A stretch of DNA of 64,000 nt from assembly GCA_026225945.1 (NCBI GenBank), contig JAMJFZ010001815.1, forward strand, positions 3,880,001-3,944,000, written 5' to 3'. This DNA comes from Cricetomys ansorgei. Taxonomy: Eukaryota; Chordata; Mammalia; Rodentia; Nesomyidae. The position numbers were made by a program, and so were the translations under genes. The notes beneath the pieces are model-generated. The model saw nothing but the letters and a program-made list of their open reading frames with translations, searched no databases and was not told the origin of the DNA. Below, piece after piece: positions 1 to 12,793 of this stretch (position 1 is its first letter; each line of letters opens with the position of its first letter).

Positions 1-824
1 GCCAAATACTAACCAGGGTGATTCATAGCTTGAACAGAACCTCCACTGCAAACCAGCCTCCCAGCAGCCCAAGTTGTCTCATTTTGTTATTTATTGGGGG
101 CTGGGTGGGGGGTGGGACTGAGGGCGACCTGCTTTCCATGCTGCAATGCAGTTGAACAATCTTTCACTTTGCCCACATTAAAAGCCCTGAATAATGTTTA
201 TAAAATGTTAGGGAATCCCGGTAGGTTTCCTATTTAACAAGCCATGTATGACAAATCACAGTGTAATGTACTACGTTCTTAATCTTTAATTAGAATGTGA
301 ATATCTGCTAGAAACGCAGTTAACTTTGACACGTTAAATCTTCTGGTTAAAGTGCCTTACAGGAAGAGCAGAGATGAAACACTGTAACAATCTCCCCTTC
401 TCTCCATTCACCCAGACGGTTGGGGAAAGATGATAACATCTTGTAATACCTGCTCTGTAGTAATTAATCGCTGTGGTATTTAGGACCATTCAAGTAGACA
501 AATATGACAGAGACAGGGACAATTAGAAACCTCGTTCAAGCTACATTAACTTTTCCAGCTATTACAGCGCAGCAGCTCAAGTTTGCTTGTAAAAGCTGCA
601 GAGGGATTGCTATGCATTAGCCGTGCGATTATTAATGAAAGAAAGGGAGAATTGTGTTTATTGTAGTTTGAAAATTGCAAATAAATTTCAATTATCTGCT
701 ATGTCATTTTGTTAAACATGCACTCTGGAAATGCCTTTGTATTCTAAATCATGAGCTACTTAGAACAAACTAATACCAGAACCCCTCAGGGAGATAGGAA
801 GGCAATATTTTTGTAGAACTGGAC
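1..824. other. Single-copy AT-rich DNA, no gene seen
   Basis: No repeat family or coding frame is recognised. The second half (about 240-770) has many TAAT/ATTA-type words, few CpGs and no SINEs, a texture often seen in conserved non-coding DNA. Conservation itself cannot be seen from one sequence. Confidence 0.5.
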
Positions 825-847
825 TTTTTTTTTTTTTTTTTTTTTTT
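825..847. repeat. Poly-T run (23 nt)
   Basis: Uninterrupted run of T. No SINE or LINE body is recognisable on either side, so it is either a plain homopolymer or the tail of an unrecognisable insert on the minus strand. Confidence 0.9.
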
Positions 848-2360
848 CCTGTGTGAGAAATTGGAGATGGGCAAAACTATCTGAATGGGCTCTTCAGGTG
901 AGAAAGTCCTGGCATGCATTTGACTATTACAGACTAACAGAGTTTGAGTCAGGTGTTACCAGCAGACATCAGAGCAATCAGACCTGTACTGCTAAAGGAA
1001 ATCCAAGAAGTCTTCCCTCCTTTGGGAGCAACCTCGAAACAATTATGAGAAATTGAAATCGGTTATGATAAGCAAAAAAAACCATACACTGCTTCTCTTC
1101 TTTTCTAGTAGTGAAGCCAGGAAAACAGGAAGATCTACAAGAGGTTCTGCTCAGCTGTAGAGGTGATGGGGAGTCAATGTTTCTGGTGGATGGCTCATAT
1201 CTACCGCCTTTCTTGAGGATAACTGCCAGTCACTTTGAATGGCAGACTGGATCCTGAAGCACACACAGGCACACTCACACACAGGACGCAGAAATAAGCA
1301 TGCCCGTTTCTCTGCTGCTTTTCATGAAACCATTCATCTTGCAGAGCGGACAGACACACAGTAGCAGCCCACCTTTGTGTTCCCTCCCAATAATATCACA
1401 CCGTTCCTTGCCAGAGTCTCGTAAGTTACCCCATGGCCCAACAAACATCCATGTCCAAACTTTCAGCCTATTCTGATATGTCTCCACCTTTGCCGAGCTC
1501 ATGGGCCACTTGGAAGCAATTTATTATTCGATATGACTGGCCACCAGGAGCTGAACATGGAAAAAAATAATTCTGGTGTTCTCTGGAGCTGGGGACCTGA
1601 TCCAATTGTCTTCTGTAAATCAAAGAAAGACCAGCTTAGCATGGCACAAATCTGCATCCCCACCCCAGAATCTGTTGTCACACACACACACAAAACCCGC
1701 TCAGTGCCCAGGAACAATCTCCCCTCTCAGCCACACTGCGATGATGTCAGCTTTCTGATTACAAACTGCTTATTTATGCTTCAACAGCTGCCAAGAGCAG
1801 CGAATAAGTGGCTAAAAGAGTGTCTAGACCAGGCTTTCAGGCCGCTATTGTCTGGGGGTTGTTACCTGGTTGACAGCGATGGGTCCAGCTGCCTAGTGTG
1901 AAAGGCAGCAGAAATGGCGAGACGGTGATTGACAGCAGGGCCCTCTGGGTCAGCCCAATGGCCCCACGTCTTTATGTTCCTGGCTCCAAAGGGAAAGCCA
2001 GGGTCCTGCCTAGAGGTTGGAGGTGAAAAGAAGTGTTGGAGGGTAATGAAAAATCTTTTGGCCAAATTTGTGATCATGAACACTTACTCTGGGGAATCAA
2101 AGCCAGTCCAAGTGGCCATGGGGTAAACCTAGAATGGGCACCTGGAGCCCCGGAAGGGTTTCATGGCTGGTGATGCCCCAAGCCTTGCAGGAGTTGGGCA
2201 GGTGTACTTAGGCACACAGAAGCTTATTTTCATGCCATTTTTTAAACTTTTCCTCCCCCTCCTTCATTTGTTCTCTCGTGCGGGATAGAGAACCCCTAGC
2301 CATGTCTCTGGCTACTTTTTAAACTCTACATACGGGTAGTTAGGCGAGTGTTCAAATGCC
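848..2360. other. Single-copy DNA, no gene seen
   Basis: Mixed-composition sequence with a short CA stretch at about 1680-1695. Open frames up to about 120 codons occur on both strands, but they overlap each other and match no family I know. I found no convincing exon structure. Confidence 0.45.
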
Positions 2361-2377
2361 TTTTTTTTTTTTTTTTT
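2361..2377. repeat. Poly-T run (17 nt)
   Basis: Seventeen T, followed by CTTTTCAG at 2378-2385. The run plus AG looks like a 3' splice site by chance or by function. No downstream exon is supported. Confidence 0.85.
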
Positions 2378-2385
2378 CTTTTCAG

Positions 2386-4074
2386 TGTTCTCAGTAGAAG
2401 GCTGACAGGGTATGAAGCCGCCCAGCATTTGGGGAAAATAAGAAGCTTTGCAAGCTGCCGTAAATGCTTAATTAGAATTTACAACCTTCGAGTTGTTCCT
2501 TCCCTGCTTGTTTCCAGCCATCACCTCCATCTGAGATTATGAATGTAGAATTAAATGTTGCAAAATGCTGCCTTCCTTCCTGCGTGTCACTATTCCACAG
2601 AGCTTGATTGACACCGAACATTATGGCCTCAATCTTGTCCCTCTCCTTGCCCCCATTTCATAGTTTAGGGTTCTTGGGAAGGGAAAAATTCTGTTCAACG
2701 TGATCACAAAAGGGTGCTCATTTGTATACAGTAGTTAGAATGAACTGGTGTCTTCTCTGTCTCTCATTGGCCAGCCCTTGCTGCTCCATTACTTACTCCT
2801 TATGAGGAACTGCAGCCTTGATCTCGAGACACCATCATTCCCACAGGAACAATTAAAAAGTCCAGTGGACAGCAGGGCTGCGAGCCACGCTCCCACTCTC
2901 ACATTCTTGTTTTAAACCTACTTTCCCCTAAGTATTAAAAATGTGCTTTCCTGACCTAGACCATGGTGGTTATGATCTAAGATGCAAAATAGCATTAAAA
3001 AAATGACTGTTCTCCGTTCTTAAAAAATGGTTGCATTAAAAAAAAAATAACAATCCCAAAGATAGGGAAGGAGGCTTCCTCTGGGTGAAAAAATAACATC
3101 TATTTGAAATCATGGCATGCATCCTGAGCCGGCAGACTTGAATGAGATGCAAGAGAACACCTGAGGAGTCAAAGCTTAATTTGTGTATACAGTTGGCTTT
3201 CTCTGTAATATCTGATTCAGACTCTGTAACGAAAATGAAATCACGTTAAATTAACTGTAAAAAATAAGTTGATTTAATTAAGCACAGAAAGACTTAATAG
3301 ATATAATAAAATGTTAAAAAGTCAAATGATGTGCAGTTACATTTCAGTTAACACCGCTCAACAAATGTACTGAATTTATTCCTTTCAATAATGATGTGTT
3401 TTGAACATTTAATTAGATAAATAATGTCTAATCACTTCAGCAGAGCTGAACTGAAAGGGTTTCTTGTCATCAAAGGTGATTCATGCTTGATATGCCTTCC
3501 TTCCAAGGAAGAGCAAGGCCCCTGAACTTCAGTTCTTCTCAAAGGGATGGGCAGAAAGTAAGGTAAAAACTGCCTTTCATGCCTCATTAAAAATGCAGGG
3601 TTTACTAAACAAACCTCTATTTACAATAACAGGAGTGTTATTCGGAATAGACTTCTACTTGTTTGCCCCTTTTCAAGCATCAGAGACTATAAGCAGCTGA
3701 TAAGAAAAGGTATTCAATGTGAGATGTCCTATAATTCATCATAATACCGTTTCCTTTAATAACTACTTTGCTCAAGTGATTGGCATGATTACAAGAAAAT
3801 TACTTCAAATTATTCATCTCTTATCTTTCCTGTAAGATGTCCTAAGTTGGATGATAGTTAGCATAATGGGGCCCTATTAATTACTAATGTGGAAAGTCCT
3901 TCAAATTTGGGTAGAGTTTGTAGCCCAAATACAGAAAATACTGCCAGATTCAAACCTCCATCATGTGCAGCTTAAGATGGTGCCACCCACTGTCTATTAG
4001 ATGGAATGTCAAGGACATTTAATTCTTCATTTGGGATTTGCTAAGATGAACCCAGCCTGTATAGGAAAAACAGA
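2386..4074. other. Single-copy DNA, no gene seen
   Basis: AT-rich interval without a recognised repeat body. Short A runs occur near 2998 and 3040. The stretch 3170-3460 is listed separately as enhancer-like. Confidence 0.45.
3170..3460. promoter_or_regulatory. Enhancer-like AT-rich block (candidate)
   Basis: Dense homeodomain-type core words are visible (TTAAATTAA, TTTAATTAAG, TTTAATTAG) in repeat-free sequence. This composition is typical of conserved developmental enhancers. Function is inferred from texture only. It could equally be ordinary AT-rich DNA. Confidence 0.25.
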
Positions 4075-4170
4075 CACACAAAGAGCATCTATGTGTATAC
4101 ACACATATGTGCAAGTGCACACACTCACACAAGCATATACACAAATGCATATGCACACAAGAGCACACAC
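4075..4170. repeat. Degenerate CA-rich microsatellite
   Basis: Interrupted (CA)n with TG, TA and AG variants. The purity is low, so it is an old, decayed array. Confidence 0.75.
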
Positions 4171-6389
4171 TCCATGCCCCAACGTATTGATGCTTTTTGA
4201 AATGTAGAAATGATGAACATAAAATCACCATGTCAGGCTTATGGTGTTAATTCATCCATATCTTTCTGGAAAGACTACTTGGTAGATAATCTTTCAATTG
4301 CTAATATTGTCTTCAGTAACATATTTGGGGACATGTATGCATATATCCATTTCCTTCACGTTATCATATAGTATAAAATTACGTTAAATCTTGACAATTT
4401 TGAATTTATGGGCAGGTAAGTGCTCTAAGAACATGTTTTATAACTTCTCTTAAATTAAGAGAGAAGAGATGCACTCTAGAACCCCAACTTTGAAGCTTAA
4501 CTCTCTTTTGTGAACACTATGTGCATTTGTCCCAATTTTGCTAGGTTTATTTCTATGCTTTGGGGAGTATTTATCTTTTGAGGCTGTTTAATTTCTATTT
4601 TTAAGAGCTTAAAAACATATGATTATTGCTATGAACTAACACTGAGAATGTAGAATCATGTACTACGAGTTATAACAGTGTTGGGACTGAAGAAGGAAGT
4701 CTCTTTGTAGGTGAGTAATAACATCCAGCGAGGAGCAATTAAAAAGTCCTGGAAACTTTTTAACTTTTTACTCTTTATGTAAATGATCAGTTTTCAGTTG
4801 GATTTGTAACAGATATAAAAACATACTCTGGTGAATGTGAAGTTCAATATAATAGGAAATGCCATGTGACCCATATCCTCAGGAATCTAGAAAGCAAAAA
4901 TTTTACAGGGCTGCTTCTACTTCTCTGCTGGTAAGAACCTTACTGTGCTCTTCTGACGCCTGGCTCATTAGAAGACTGTCCACCCAGCTTCTGATCACAA
5001 ACCTGCTGATGCACTGCCTTCTACTGAGAGCCTGCGACCCCTCCTTTATGCTGGGGACTCTTTTCTTTCATCTTGTTTCTCTGCTCACCTGACTGAGCCT
5101 TTAGTTTCACAAACCTTTCTTATTTCTGACCATTTACTTATTTCTGTGTGGGCTAGCCTTTTGTCAGTCACTGGGATTTGAGTTGCTGAGACCACTTCTT
5201 TAGAACCCCTCAGGGGAGGGGGGGGTTGGTCTTGGTAAACTGTTGCTCATGTTTCTGCTGGCAAGGGATAACCAAGAATTTAGAATATAACCCAGCCATC
5301 ACCTCCCACTCAGATGTACAGTGCTTCGATGTAACAAACTCACTGGGATTGGTTTGTTCAGATCTGTGGTGTTTAGCTGAGACTCACAGGAGAGTCTGGA
5401 TTGCTTCTGTTCTAAGATACATTATTGAACTTAAAACAAAAGGTAAATATTCATATCTAATTATATTTTCATTAAGTATTGGTAACAGTGACTAAGAAAT
5501 ATATACAGTAGTTAAACATTACTCTATCTTGCAGTGTGTACAAAGCATCATACAGTGTAAGTTTAATATTATTAAAAAGTGAGGTTTTTTGGGTTCCCAT
5601 TCTCTTCATTTTCTGTCCATTTTGTTCCTATTTTGAAGGATCTTGCACAGCGAAACTTGGAATTTTGTGCTTACTTGTGAGCAATTTAAGTCTTCTATTT
5701 AAAATTCAGGAAAGTAGTCTTGTTTGGGTGGCTTTTTTATGTTTAAGTTGCGTAGTCTGGAACTTGGCCCTTCTCTGGAATAAATTAAATTCCAAAGGCC
5801 ATGTGAGCCTGCTCAGTCATGAGTGTCCCAAGAAAACTGCTTAGTCACTCCTTACCTCAGTTTCTTCATTTACAAACGATGTTTTTGATCCAAACTATTT
5901 TTAAAACTTACACTTAGATGCTTTGTAGAAAAGACAGCCGGTGTTACCAAATCCAACTGCTTTAGAATGCAAGGACTAGAAGCAAAATGTGTAAGAAAAG
6001 AAGAGGGTTTTGTTCTTTGAATGGCAAATTTAAATTCCTCGGATCTTTTGCTCACGCTTTTTCATCAATAAAAATGCTCATAGATACAATATGAGATGAT
6101 TTAGGGTCATGGTAGTGGGCTGAGACGAGTAGTCCGGGAATTCTGCTTGTGAGTGTAGTTGGAATTGCACTTAGAGGAATCCCCCCACTTTGGCACCCCA
6201 TCCTTCAGATTTATAAAGATTAATTTAGCAATATTTTTTTAGGGGGGCTTGTAACTTCAAAATTTCTCCCATTTTTCTTCTGTTAAAAACTATATAAAAT
6301 CATTCTATTATAGGGTTATTTAATATGGAATTTGTATTGCTATACAGAAAAGCAAAGCATGGTTTTAGAAATAAAAACAAACAAAATCA
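4171..6389. other. Single-copy AT-rich DNA, no gene seen
   Basis: No recognised transposon or gene. A G-run lies near 5219-5226. Open frames of 89 and 102 codons (about 5226-5844) have no recognisable domain, and their hydrophobic residues follow from T-rich codons. I treat them as chance. Confidence 0.45.
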
Positions 6390-6585
6390 GGGTCAGCAGG
6401 ATGGATCAATGGGGTATAGGCTCTTGCTATGAGATGATACAAACCTGAAAACCCAAGTTCAGTTCCTGGAAATAGAGAGCTGACTGTCCAAAGTTATCTT
6501 GTGGCTTCTACACATGTACTGTGCTGTATGCCCACACACATACATTAAACAAACACACAGAAATAATAAACAGTAACTTAAAAAG
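6390..6585 (+). mobile_element. B4/RSINE1-class SINE
   Basis: A diverged tRNA-like head (GGTCAGCAGGATGGATCAAT) is followed by a box-B-like GTTCAGTTCC. The body then reads as the RSINE1-type block with TTATCTTGTGGCTTCTACAC, and it ends in a CA/AAT-rich tail (AAACAAACACACAGAAATAA). It is an old copy of a Pol III-transcribed rodent SINE mobilised by L1. Subfamily is uncertain. Confidence 0.7.
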
Positions 6586-6813
6586 TATGAAATTAGATGC
6601 CCTATCATCACAGTATCATGTTAGTCTCATTATGAAATATATTCCTTTTATTGTACTATAAGTGCAAAAAAATTTTTAATGACATGTTAAACAAGACTGT
6701 GCTTAAAATATTTTTGCTCGTCAGATAAAAAATATGGAGGATAGAAACTGTATAAAACAGTTAGTTGTCTTGCAAGGTTGGCTGAAGAATTCTTTTAAAA
6801 TAATCTTTTAAAA

Positions 6814-6815
<2 letters not shown>

Positions 6816-6875
<60 letters not shown>
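6816..6875. repeat. Compound (TG)n(GA)n microsatellite
   Basis: About 11 TG units pass directly into about 18 GA units. It sits at the 3'-tail side of the adjacent minus-strand B4 SINE, so it probably expanded from that tail. Confidence 0.95.
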
Positions 6876-6877
<2 letters not shown>

Positions 6878-6890
6878 GGGATGGGGGAGA

Positions 6891-7152
6891 ATGGAATGTA
6901 AGCAGGAGTCAGAGGACAAGTAGGGGTTTTATTCTTTGCAGTTTTGATCCTCCTTTGCTACTGCAGATGGCAGATTAGCTAGTCTGCGAGCTTCCAGGAC
7001 TCTCCTGTATCCACTTCCCATTTTACTGTGGGAGAATTAGGATTACAGATGTGCACGGCCACACCCAGTTTTACCAGGAAACTGGGGATCTGAAGTCAAA
7101 CCCTCAAGCTTTCACACCAAGCTCTTTAACCACTGAGTCATCTCCCAAGTCC
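6891..7152 (-). mobile_element. B4-class SINE
   Basis: Read on the minus strand it begins with an ID/tRNA-like head (GGACTTGGGAGATGACTCAG) and passes into a B1-like part visible on the plus strand as TTAGGATTACAGATGTGCAC. The fused ID-plus-B1 structure is the hallmark of B4. The copy is diverged. Its tail side abuts the TG/GA repeat. Confidence 0.8.
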
Positions 7153-7154
7153 AA

Positions 7155-7174
7155 ATATATATATATATATATAT
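7155..7174. repeat. (AT)n microsatellite
   Basis: About ten AT units immediately beside the head end of the B4 SINE. Confidence 0.9.
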
Positions 7175-7586
7175 CAACAACCTTGGCAGGAATAACAGAG
7201 TAACAAAGGACAGTGTTGATTTCACACACACAAATACATCCTAACTACTTTCTCTGGGGTATGTTGGACATATTTATCTATTAACACAGGCTACTGACAT
7301 CTGTTTTGGGGGAGATGAGCATCCAGTTAAGCATTTAGCTACTGCAAACCCCAGAATTCACGGACACGTCACGATTAACAGCTTACAGCACCGCCGCCCG
7401 CTCTTGTTAGGGATAGCACTACTATTGCAAAGAGCATAATTATGAGACAAAGAGAAAGCATGAAATTTATAAAAAAAAACAGACAGAGCTAGGAAATAGC
7501 ACAATGTTCTATGGCAACTTTCATTCTTCAACCACAAAATAAACTCCCTCATATTTGAAGAAGTCATATGGAAACCAACTATTGTT

Positions 7587-7587
<1 letters not shown>
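7175..7587. other. Single-copy spacer
   Basis: No repeat body or gene recognised between the AT repeat and the CA/TA compound array. Confidence 0.4.
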
Positions 7588-7620
<33 letters not shown>

Positions 7621-7666
7621 ATATATGTATATATATATATGTATGTATATATGTATGTATTTATGC

Positions 7667-7699
<33 letters not shown>

Positions 7700-7701
7700 T
7701 G
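7588..7701. repeat. Compound (CA)n / (TA,TG)n / (CA)n array
   Basis: About 15 CA units, then about 65 bp of alternating TA/TG/GTAT, then another short CA run. The alternating purine-pyrimidine and self-complementary AT core can form Z-DNA or cruciforms in principle. Confidence 0.93.
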
Positions 7702-7799
7702 TAAATGAAAGTTTTTCTCGTTGTAGAACACACATACATGAAATTAACTAAAATAGAGTTTCTATATAATGGGGCTAACAGTCTCGTAACATATTAACA

Positions 7800-8930
7800 T
7801 ATTAAAGCCAAGTGCCAGGAATTGATATTTCTTTTGCAATTTAGTCAGTGAGGTTCCACAGATTCCATAACAGTACAGGTTATTGTCAGTGCTCCTGCTT
7901 ACCCTCCAGAACTTAACAGTAAGACCTTATTGTTGAAGATACCACATTCTTGAGTCATAGAACATGGAGAAGTCAAGCTGATACTTACCTGGAACCTCAC
8001 TGGCTGGCTTTTATAGTGCTAAAGAAAAGTAATCATCAGTCTTATCCAACTATAAGCCCTGTAAGCTACAGTGATGAGTGGCCAAGAAAAACATGTCCAC
8101 TTGCAACAGTGCAACAGTGGCACTCCCATGAACATCATGGGAGAAACCAACCACTTCCTGAGTGCATTTAAGGCAGTTCCCCAAGAGGAAGCCTGTACCT
8201 CATGATATTATTGGGCCAAGAACCTATGACTAGGTAGATCAGGTCATATGCCCCAGAGGAGAACCTACTACTATTATTTTGGTAAATTGACTGGGAAATA
8301 AGTCAACTCCTAATGACATCATTATACGCAAGATTAATGTCTCAGCTCTCATCAGTGAAGTTCCTGTCTAAAGTAAATGACAATCAGCACAGAGAACCAA
8401 AACTGGCTAAAATGCAGAAAATAAGCAACTACAGAATGAAGTGTCCCTAATGAAACATTCACACCATAGTATTTCTTCTCAAGGTCCAGGGATCACTTCA
8501 GAAGAGAAAGAAAAAAGAGTGTCGGAGCCAGAGATGGTACATGGCTTCAAGCAACAGTGTTTTCTGACTGGGGCATCTGCACATCTGACAGCATGCACAA
8601 GACCTATGTGAGCTCAGGCCAAACCAGACCTCATCATGGAGATGGGACTTGGATACCCCGAGACTGAAAAGCTATTATCAATTGTTTCCTATTGGGAAAG
8701 AGTTAGTTAGTTTTCTCTGTAGCCCCTGGTCATTCAATCACACTCCAATTGATCGCCACACATCTAACAATATTGGGGCAGAACAAATCAGTCATAACGG
8801 CCTGAAACTCATGATACAAATTTGTGTGGGAAGTGGTAGACCTCGTGAGAGTTGGGGATTGGATGAATATGATCAAAACATAGTATGAGATTCTCAAAAA
8901 ACTAATAATTTTAAGAAAGAAAAGAATCCT
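7800..8930 (+). mobile_element. Rodent L1, 3' UTR only (5'-truncated)
   Basis: I recognise this as the long 3' UTR type of an older rodent L1 (Lx-like group). Characteristic blocks include CATGAACATCATGGGAGAAA, the ACTATTATTTTGGTAAATTG area and a terminal ATGATCAAAACATAGTATGA followed by an A-rich end at about 8916-8930. No ORF2 sequence is present, so the copy is truncated at its 5' side, as is usual for L1 insertions. Open frames within it (for example about 7950-8171) are non-coding UTR. Confidence 0.8.
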
Positions 8931-11059
8931 TCTGAAAGTACTCCCTAGTATTTTATACTATTCATATTTTATATGAATAGGAGTCTCTTTTCTTTTCAAC
9001 AGCAAGAGAACTCTATGTAGAACATATTTATCATCATCAGTTTCCAGTGTGTGCTTTTCATTATTGAGTTCATATCATTAGTTTATTAATTAACATTTTC
9101 AGATGTTGTACAAATAGTGCAACATCTTGTACTTATTCAGTCTTGTATGTATAATAAATACCTGAGAGTCTTTCCATGTGAATTGGTTCACTATGATATG
9201 ACATGGTAATCCCATATGCAGTGATTAGGATCAATTCAAGGTCTTTACAGTGACTGCGGTGCCTAACCTGGAATTTATCTCTATATTCAATTTAATGAAT
9301 ATTCTCCAAAATTAGCCAAAATTGACAAGCCAAGTTTAAGCCAATTTCTGTGTGGTTAGTTGGTTAGATATTGAGGGAGGGATGTGAACATTTCACAGGA
9401 GCTGGTCACACAAAATTTGTAAATCAGGCAGTGTAGTTTTCCACCATTCATGCAGTCATTAACTAAGCATGTGTCCAATTCCAATCATCAGAACCCACAT
9501 GTCTAGTTCCTGGCCTAGAAGAAGCACTTCCACCTTTTCTCCATTTTCATTTGGCATGTGGCTTGCGAAAGGGACTACAACTTCAATGAGTTTTTATAAT
9601 ATAATCCAATAAGAAAATAGAGTTATAGCCATGGAGCTATGGGAACACAGAAGAGGGAGTCCTCTGAGAATCCCTAAGATGCTCTCATGGTTTAAAGTCA
9701 CAGAAGGCAGGCTCATGGTAGACACCAGGAAGATGGGAATGCCAGGTGTCAGTCACATTCAGAGAGTCTGGCCTAAGAAAGCCATCTGCAAGTGCTCTCT
9801 GGCTGCAAATGATCATTTGGGTGAAGAAAATCACACCCAAAAGGTTGGACTCAGTCAAAGATCTGAGTGTCAAAGAATAGAAATACACACAAGAATGTCA
9901 AGGCAAAAAAGAGCTGACATTTTGGTTACAAAGATGAGGTGGTGGCTGGAGAGACACTGGTGAGGGATAATTCATAGTGAGCTCATGAGCATGTCTTTCC
10001 TGATGGGTATATTTGGTGGAAGATTTACCTCTAAGATGATGTCTGGAATCTGACTTAGAACATTACAGTGCTGGCTTAACTGGATCTTACTTCCATAAAC
10101 ATAGAGCCCCACAAATGGGCATTGTTTGCTGCTGACCTACCTCCTCCTCTGTTGCAAGTGGTGCTGCTATTTAGAGACTCTGGGCTGCTTGAGCCCACAA
10201 ATTGACAACCTGTGTGTATGCTGTGACTCAAGCTCTTTAACCTTCCATGGCATTAAACTGTGCTCCCCTGCCCACTGATAAGTCTCTGACTGGATCTCGT
10301 AATTCATCTGGGCCTTACTAAATCTGCATCCTTTCTTCTCTCTAAAATTTTATAAAGTAATCAGATGCCTTGAAGGTTGGGAGATTTGGGCACTAGGCAT
10401 AAGAAACAGGAAGGCCATGGAGGATCCCCCTGGAGAAGACTGTAAGCAGAAAAAATAGCACAGCTTTGGGAAAGCCCTGGTCCCTCAGATGTCACTCTGG
10501 GTAAAATCTCTCAAAACTGCCAAGGTATGATATGGCCAAGTGCAGCTCTTGTTGATACTGCATGCTGCTGTTGGAACAGGGCTGAGATGTTTCAGGATTG
10601 AAGCAACCTAGGATTCTGAAGCAGAGATTCTGGTTTTGCAGGTACCACTCAATCTTAACAGTCTGAAGGGAGAACTGAGTCGAATATCCATAATTGAGAG
10701 CATGCTGTAAGGTAACAGTGTAGCATGACACACAAGAGACAAAGAAGATAAGATGTGAGTCTATTAAAGATGTGTGTCCTCATCTTCGTTTGAAGCTTTT
10801 GTCTCTTTTTAAGGCATATGCATCAAGTGACACATTTGGTCTTTAACTTCGTTAAACAATAACCTGTAGCGGTCAATATGACCACAGTGTGTCATTAAAA
10901 GGTGATAGAACATATGAAAATTATTTAAAAGCTATTTTAATCAAGTTATTTTGCAAGGTTATGAAATGCTTTGATATCAATATTTATCAAAATGTTCATC
11001 ACTATTTTTGAAAAACAATACTTGCTGTATAAAAAGCCATTAAAAATACAACAAACCGG
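8931..11059. other. Single-copy DNA, no gene seen
   Basis: No recognised repeat body. An open frame of 110 codons at about 9631-9963 resembles no family I know and starts without a convincing Kozak context or exon boundary. The stretch 10880-11050 is AT-rich and repeat-free. Confidence 0.4.
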
Positions 11060-11080
11060 GGAGAGAGAGAGAGAGAGAGG
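11060..11080. repeat. (GA)n microsatellite
   Basis: About ten GA units. Confidence 0.9.
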
Positions 11081-11190
11081 AGAAATAAAACATGGAAGTG
11101 CACTATAGACTTATAAAATATTTAGGAATGAAATATTTTTCCTCCTGTTCGAATTCATTTTTTTACACACACTAAAAATCGCCACTATCC

Positions 11191-11250
11191 TGTGTATGTA
11201 TGTGTGTGCACGCATGCGCATGTATGTGTATGTGTGCACATGTATGTATG
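11191..11250. repeat. Degenerate TG/TATG-rich repeat
   Basis: TG units are interrupted by TA, CA and CGCATGCGCA. The last is an alternating purine-pyrimidine palindrome. Confidence 0.75.
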
Positions 11251-11810
11251 CTAGGGAGAATTATTTATCCAGAAAAAAATGAGGCAAATATTCACTTCAC
11301 TTATTACTGCATTGGCTTATATAACATTAATGGAATTAATTCAGTGCAATATGCTAACTATAAGAAGTTGAAGGCCTAACACTTGTGTTAAAAATCAGCG
11401 TAACTGAAATTAATGACCCGAATTCTGAACATGGGAAGTGTGGTTAGAAGTTGCTTGTTTCTTAAGGTTTTTGTTTTTTTTGTTTTTGTTTTTCTGTTTG
11501 TTTCATTGATTAATTTTGCTATAAACTTTGAAAAGAATAAATGTAGCTTTTATCTTGTTAGCCTGGTAGAATATGCATCATTAGGGCCCATAGTCACATA
11601 GATTGACCAGGGAACTACACTGGCAGGCCTGCAGGAGGCCCTGGGATGCTCTGAGCCCTGCACCTGGTCACCCTACCTGACTGGATGGCCAGGATGATGT
11701 GGATGTGTCTCTAGGAGGAGAAATGTAGAGGTCTTCTCCCTGGTGACATGTCTGTGTATCATCTTCTGCAGTTTTTGATGATGAGCTTTGGGGATTGGAT
11801 TACGGTGGTT

Positions 11811-12117
11811 TTTGAAATTTTCAGGAGAGTCAGAGATAGGACGCTGCTCTGATCCTCCTTGCTGGTCATTTGCGAAACTACCTCACAGACAGGAAGGCAA
11901 CTTTTTGTCTAATCATAGCTACTTGCTGTCTTCTACTTTCTAAAAAAGTATTTTTAAATAAATTATTTGTGTGGAGTGTGTACATGTGAGTGTATGTGAG
12001 TGTATGAATGTATGTGTGAGTGTGTATGTGTGTGTGTGAGTGTGTGTGTGTGTGTGTGTCTGTTTGTATGTGTGGGGATATGTTCACTTGAATGCAGGTA
12101 TCCTAAGAGGTGAGAGG
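11811..12117. repeat. Local direct duplication, copy 1
   Basis: The sequence from about 11811 through CAGAGATAGG (11831), TTGCTGGTCATTTGC and GCAACTTTTTGT, on to GTGAGAGG at 12117, reappears in the same orientation about 730-800 bp downstream (12608-12845). Copy 1 contains the tail and part of the body of a B3 SINE that is also present in copy 2, so the duplication is younger than the SINE. Confidence 0.8.
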
Positions 12118-12241
12118 CACTGGACTCTCTGGAGTTGGAGTCACGGGAGGTTGCGAGCCGCCTACTACAGGTGTTGGGAACAGAACTCAGATCCTTTCGA
12201 AGAGCAGAAAGTACTCTTAACGATTGAACCATCTCTCAGTA
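11942..12241 (-). mobile_element. B3 SINE with TG-rich tail
   Basis: The right end is the reverse complement of a B2/B3 tRNA-like head (minus strand TACTGAGAGATGGTTCAATC). The plus-strand text AGGTTGCGAGCCGCC and GGTGTTGGGAACAGAACTCA matches the B3 body. The 3' tail is the TG/TATG-rich stretch at 11957-12072. The copy is moderately diverged and essentially full length. Confidence 0.8.
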
Positions 12242-12607
12242 CTTCCCTCCATTTCCATTTAGTTTCTTAGGTTTTAGATCTAACAAAACTCATTTTGGTC
12301 TGCTCCCTTCCTTCCCACACCTGCACAGCAGGCTTCATATGACCTGGGTAGATGCAGACTGAGAATACTCTGTGTCTCTCATAGTATACTCCTCGAAGCT
12401 TTGTGCAGTCTTTTGACGCGGCAGTGTACCTCCCCCAGGCTTCAGGGCAGCCCAGGTTTCAGCGCAGTCATGTGTGGATACAGGTTCTGCAAAAGCCTTC
12501 TGCTGAGCATAGGTTGGAGTTAAAACTCTACCCTATTCTGTGCTTGTAGCTTAAGGCTCCACCCTGGGAGACCCAGGAAGGAAGTCTCCTTGCTTTCAAA
12601 CTTTACA
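12242..12607. other. Single-copy spacer between the two duplicated blocks
   Basis: No repeat family recognised. The sequence is pyrimidine-rich in places, with no supported gene. Confidence 0.4.
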
Positions 12608-12760
12608 GTTTAAAATTTACAGTAGATTCAGAGATAGGATGCTGTTCTAGTTCTCATTGCTGGTCATTTGCAAAACTACCTTTTGGATAGAAAAGCAACT
12701 TTTTGTTTAACCGCAGTTCTTCACTGTCTTCTCTTTAAAAAATATTTTATTTTATTATGT

Positions 12761-12793
<33 letters not shown>

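Noticed and set aside
7950..8171. Open frames at 7950-8171 and 8649-8888
   Set aside because: They lie in L1 3' UTR, which is non-coding in this family.
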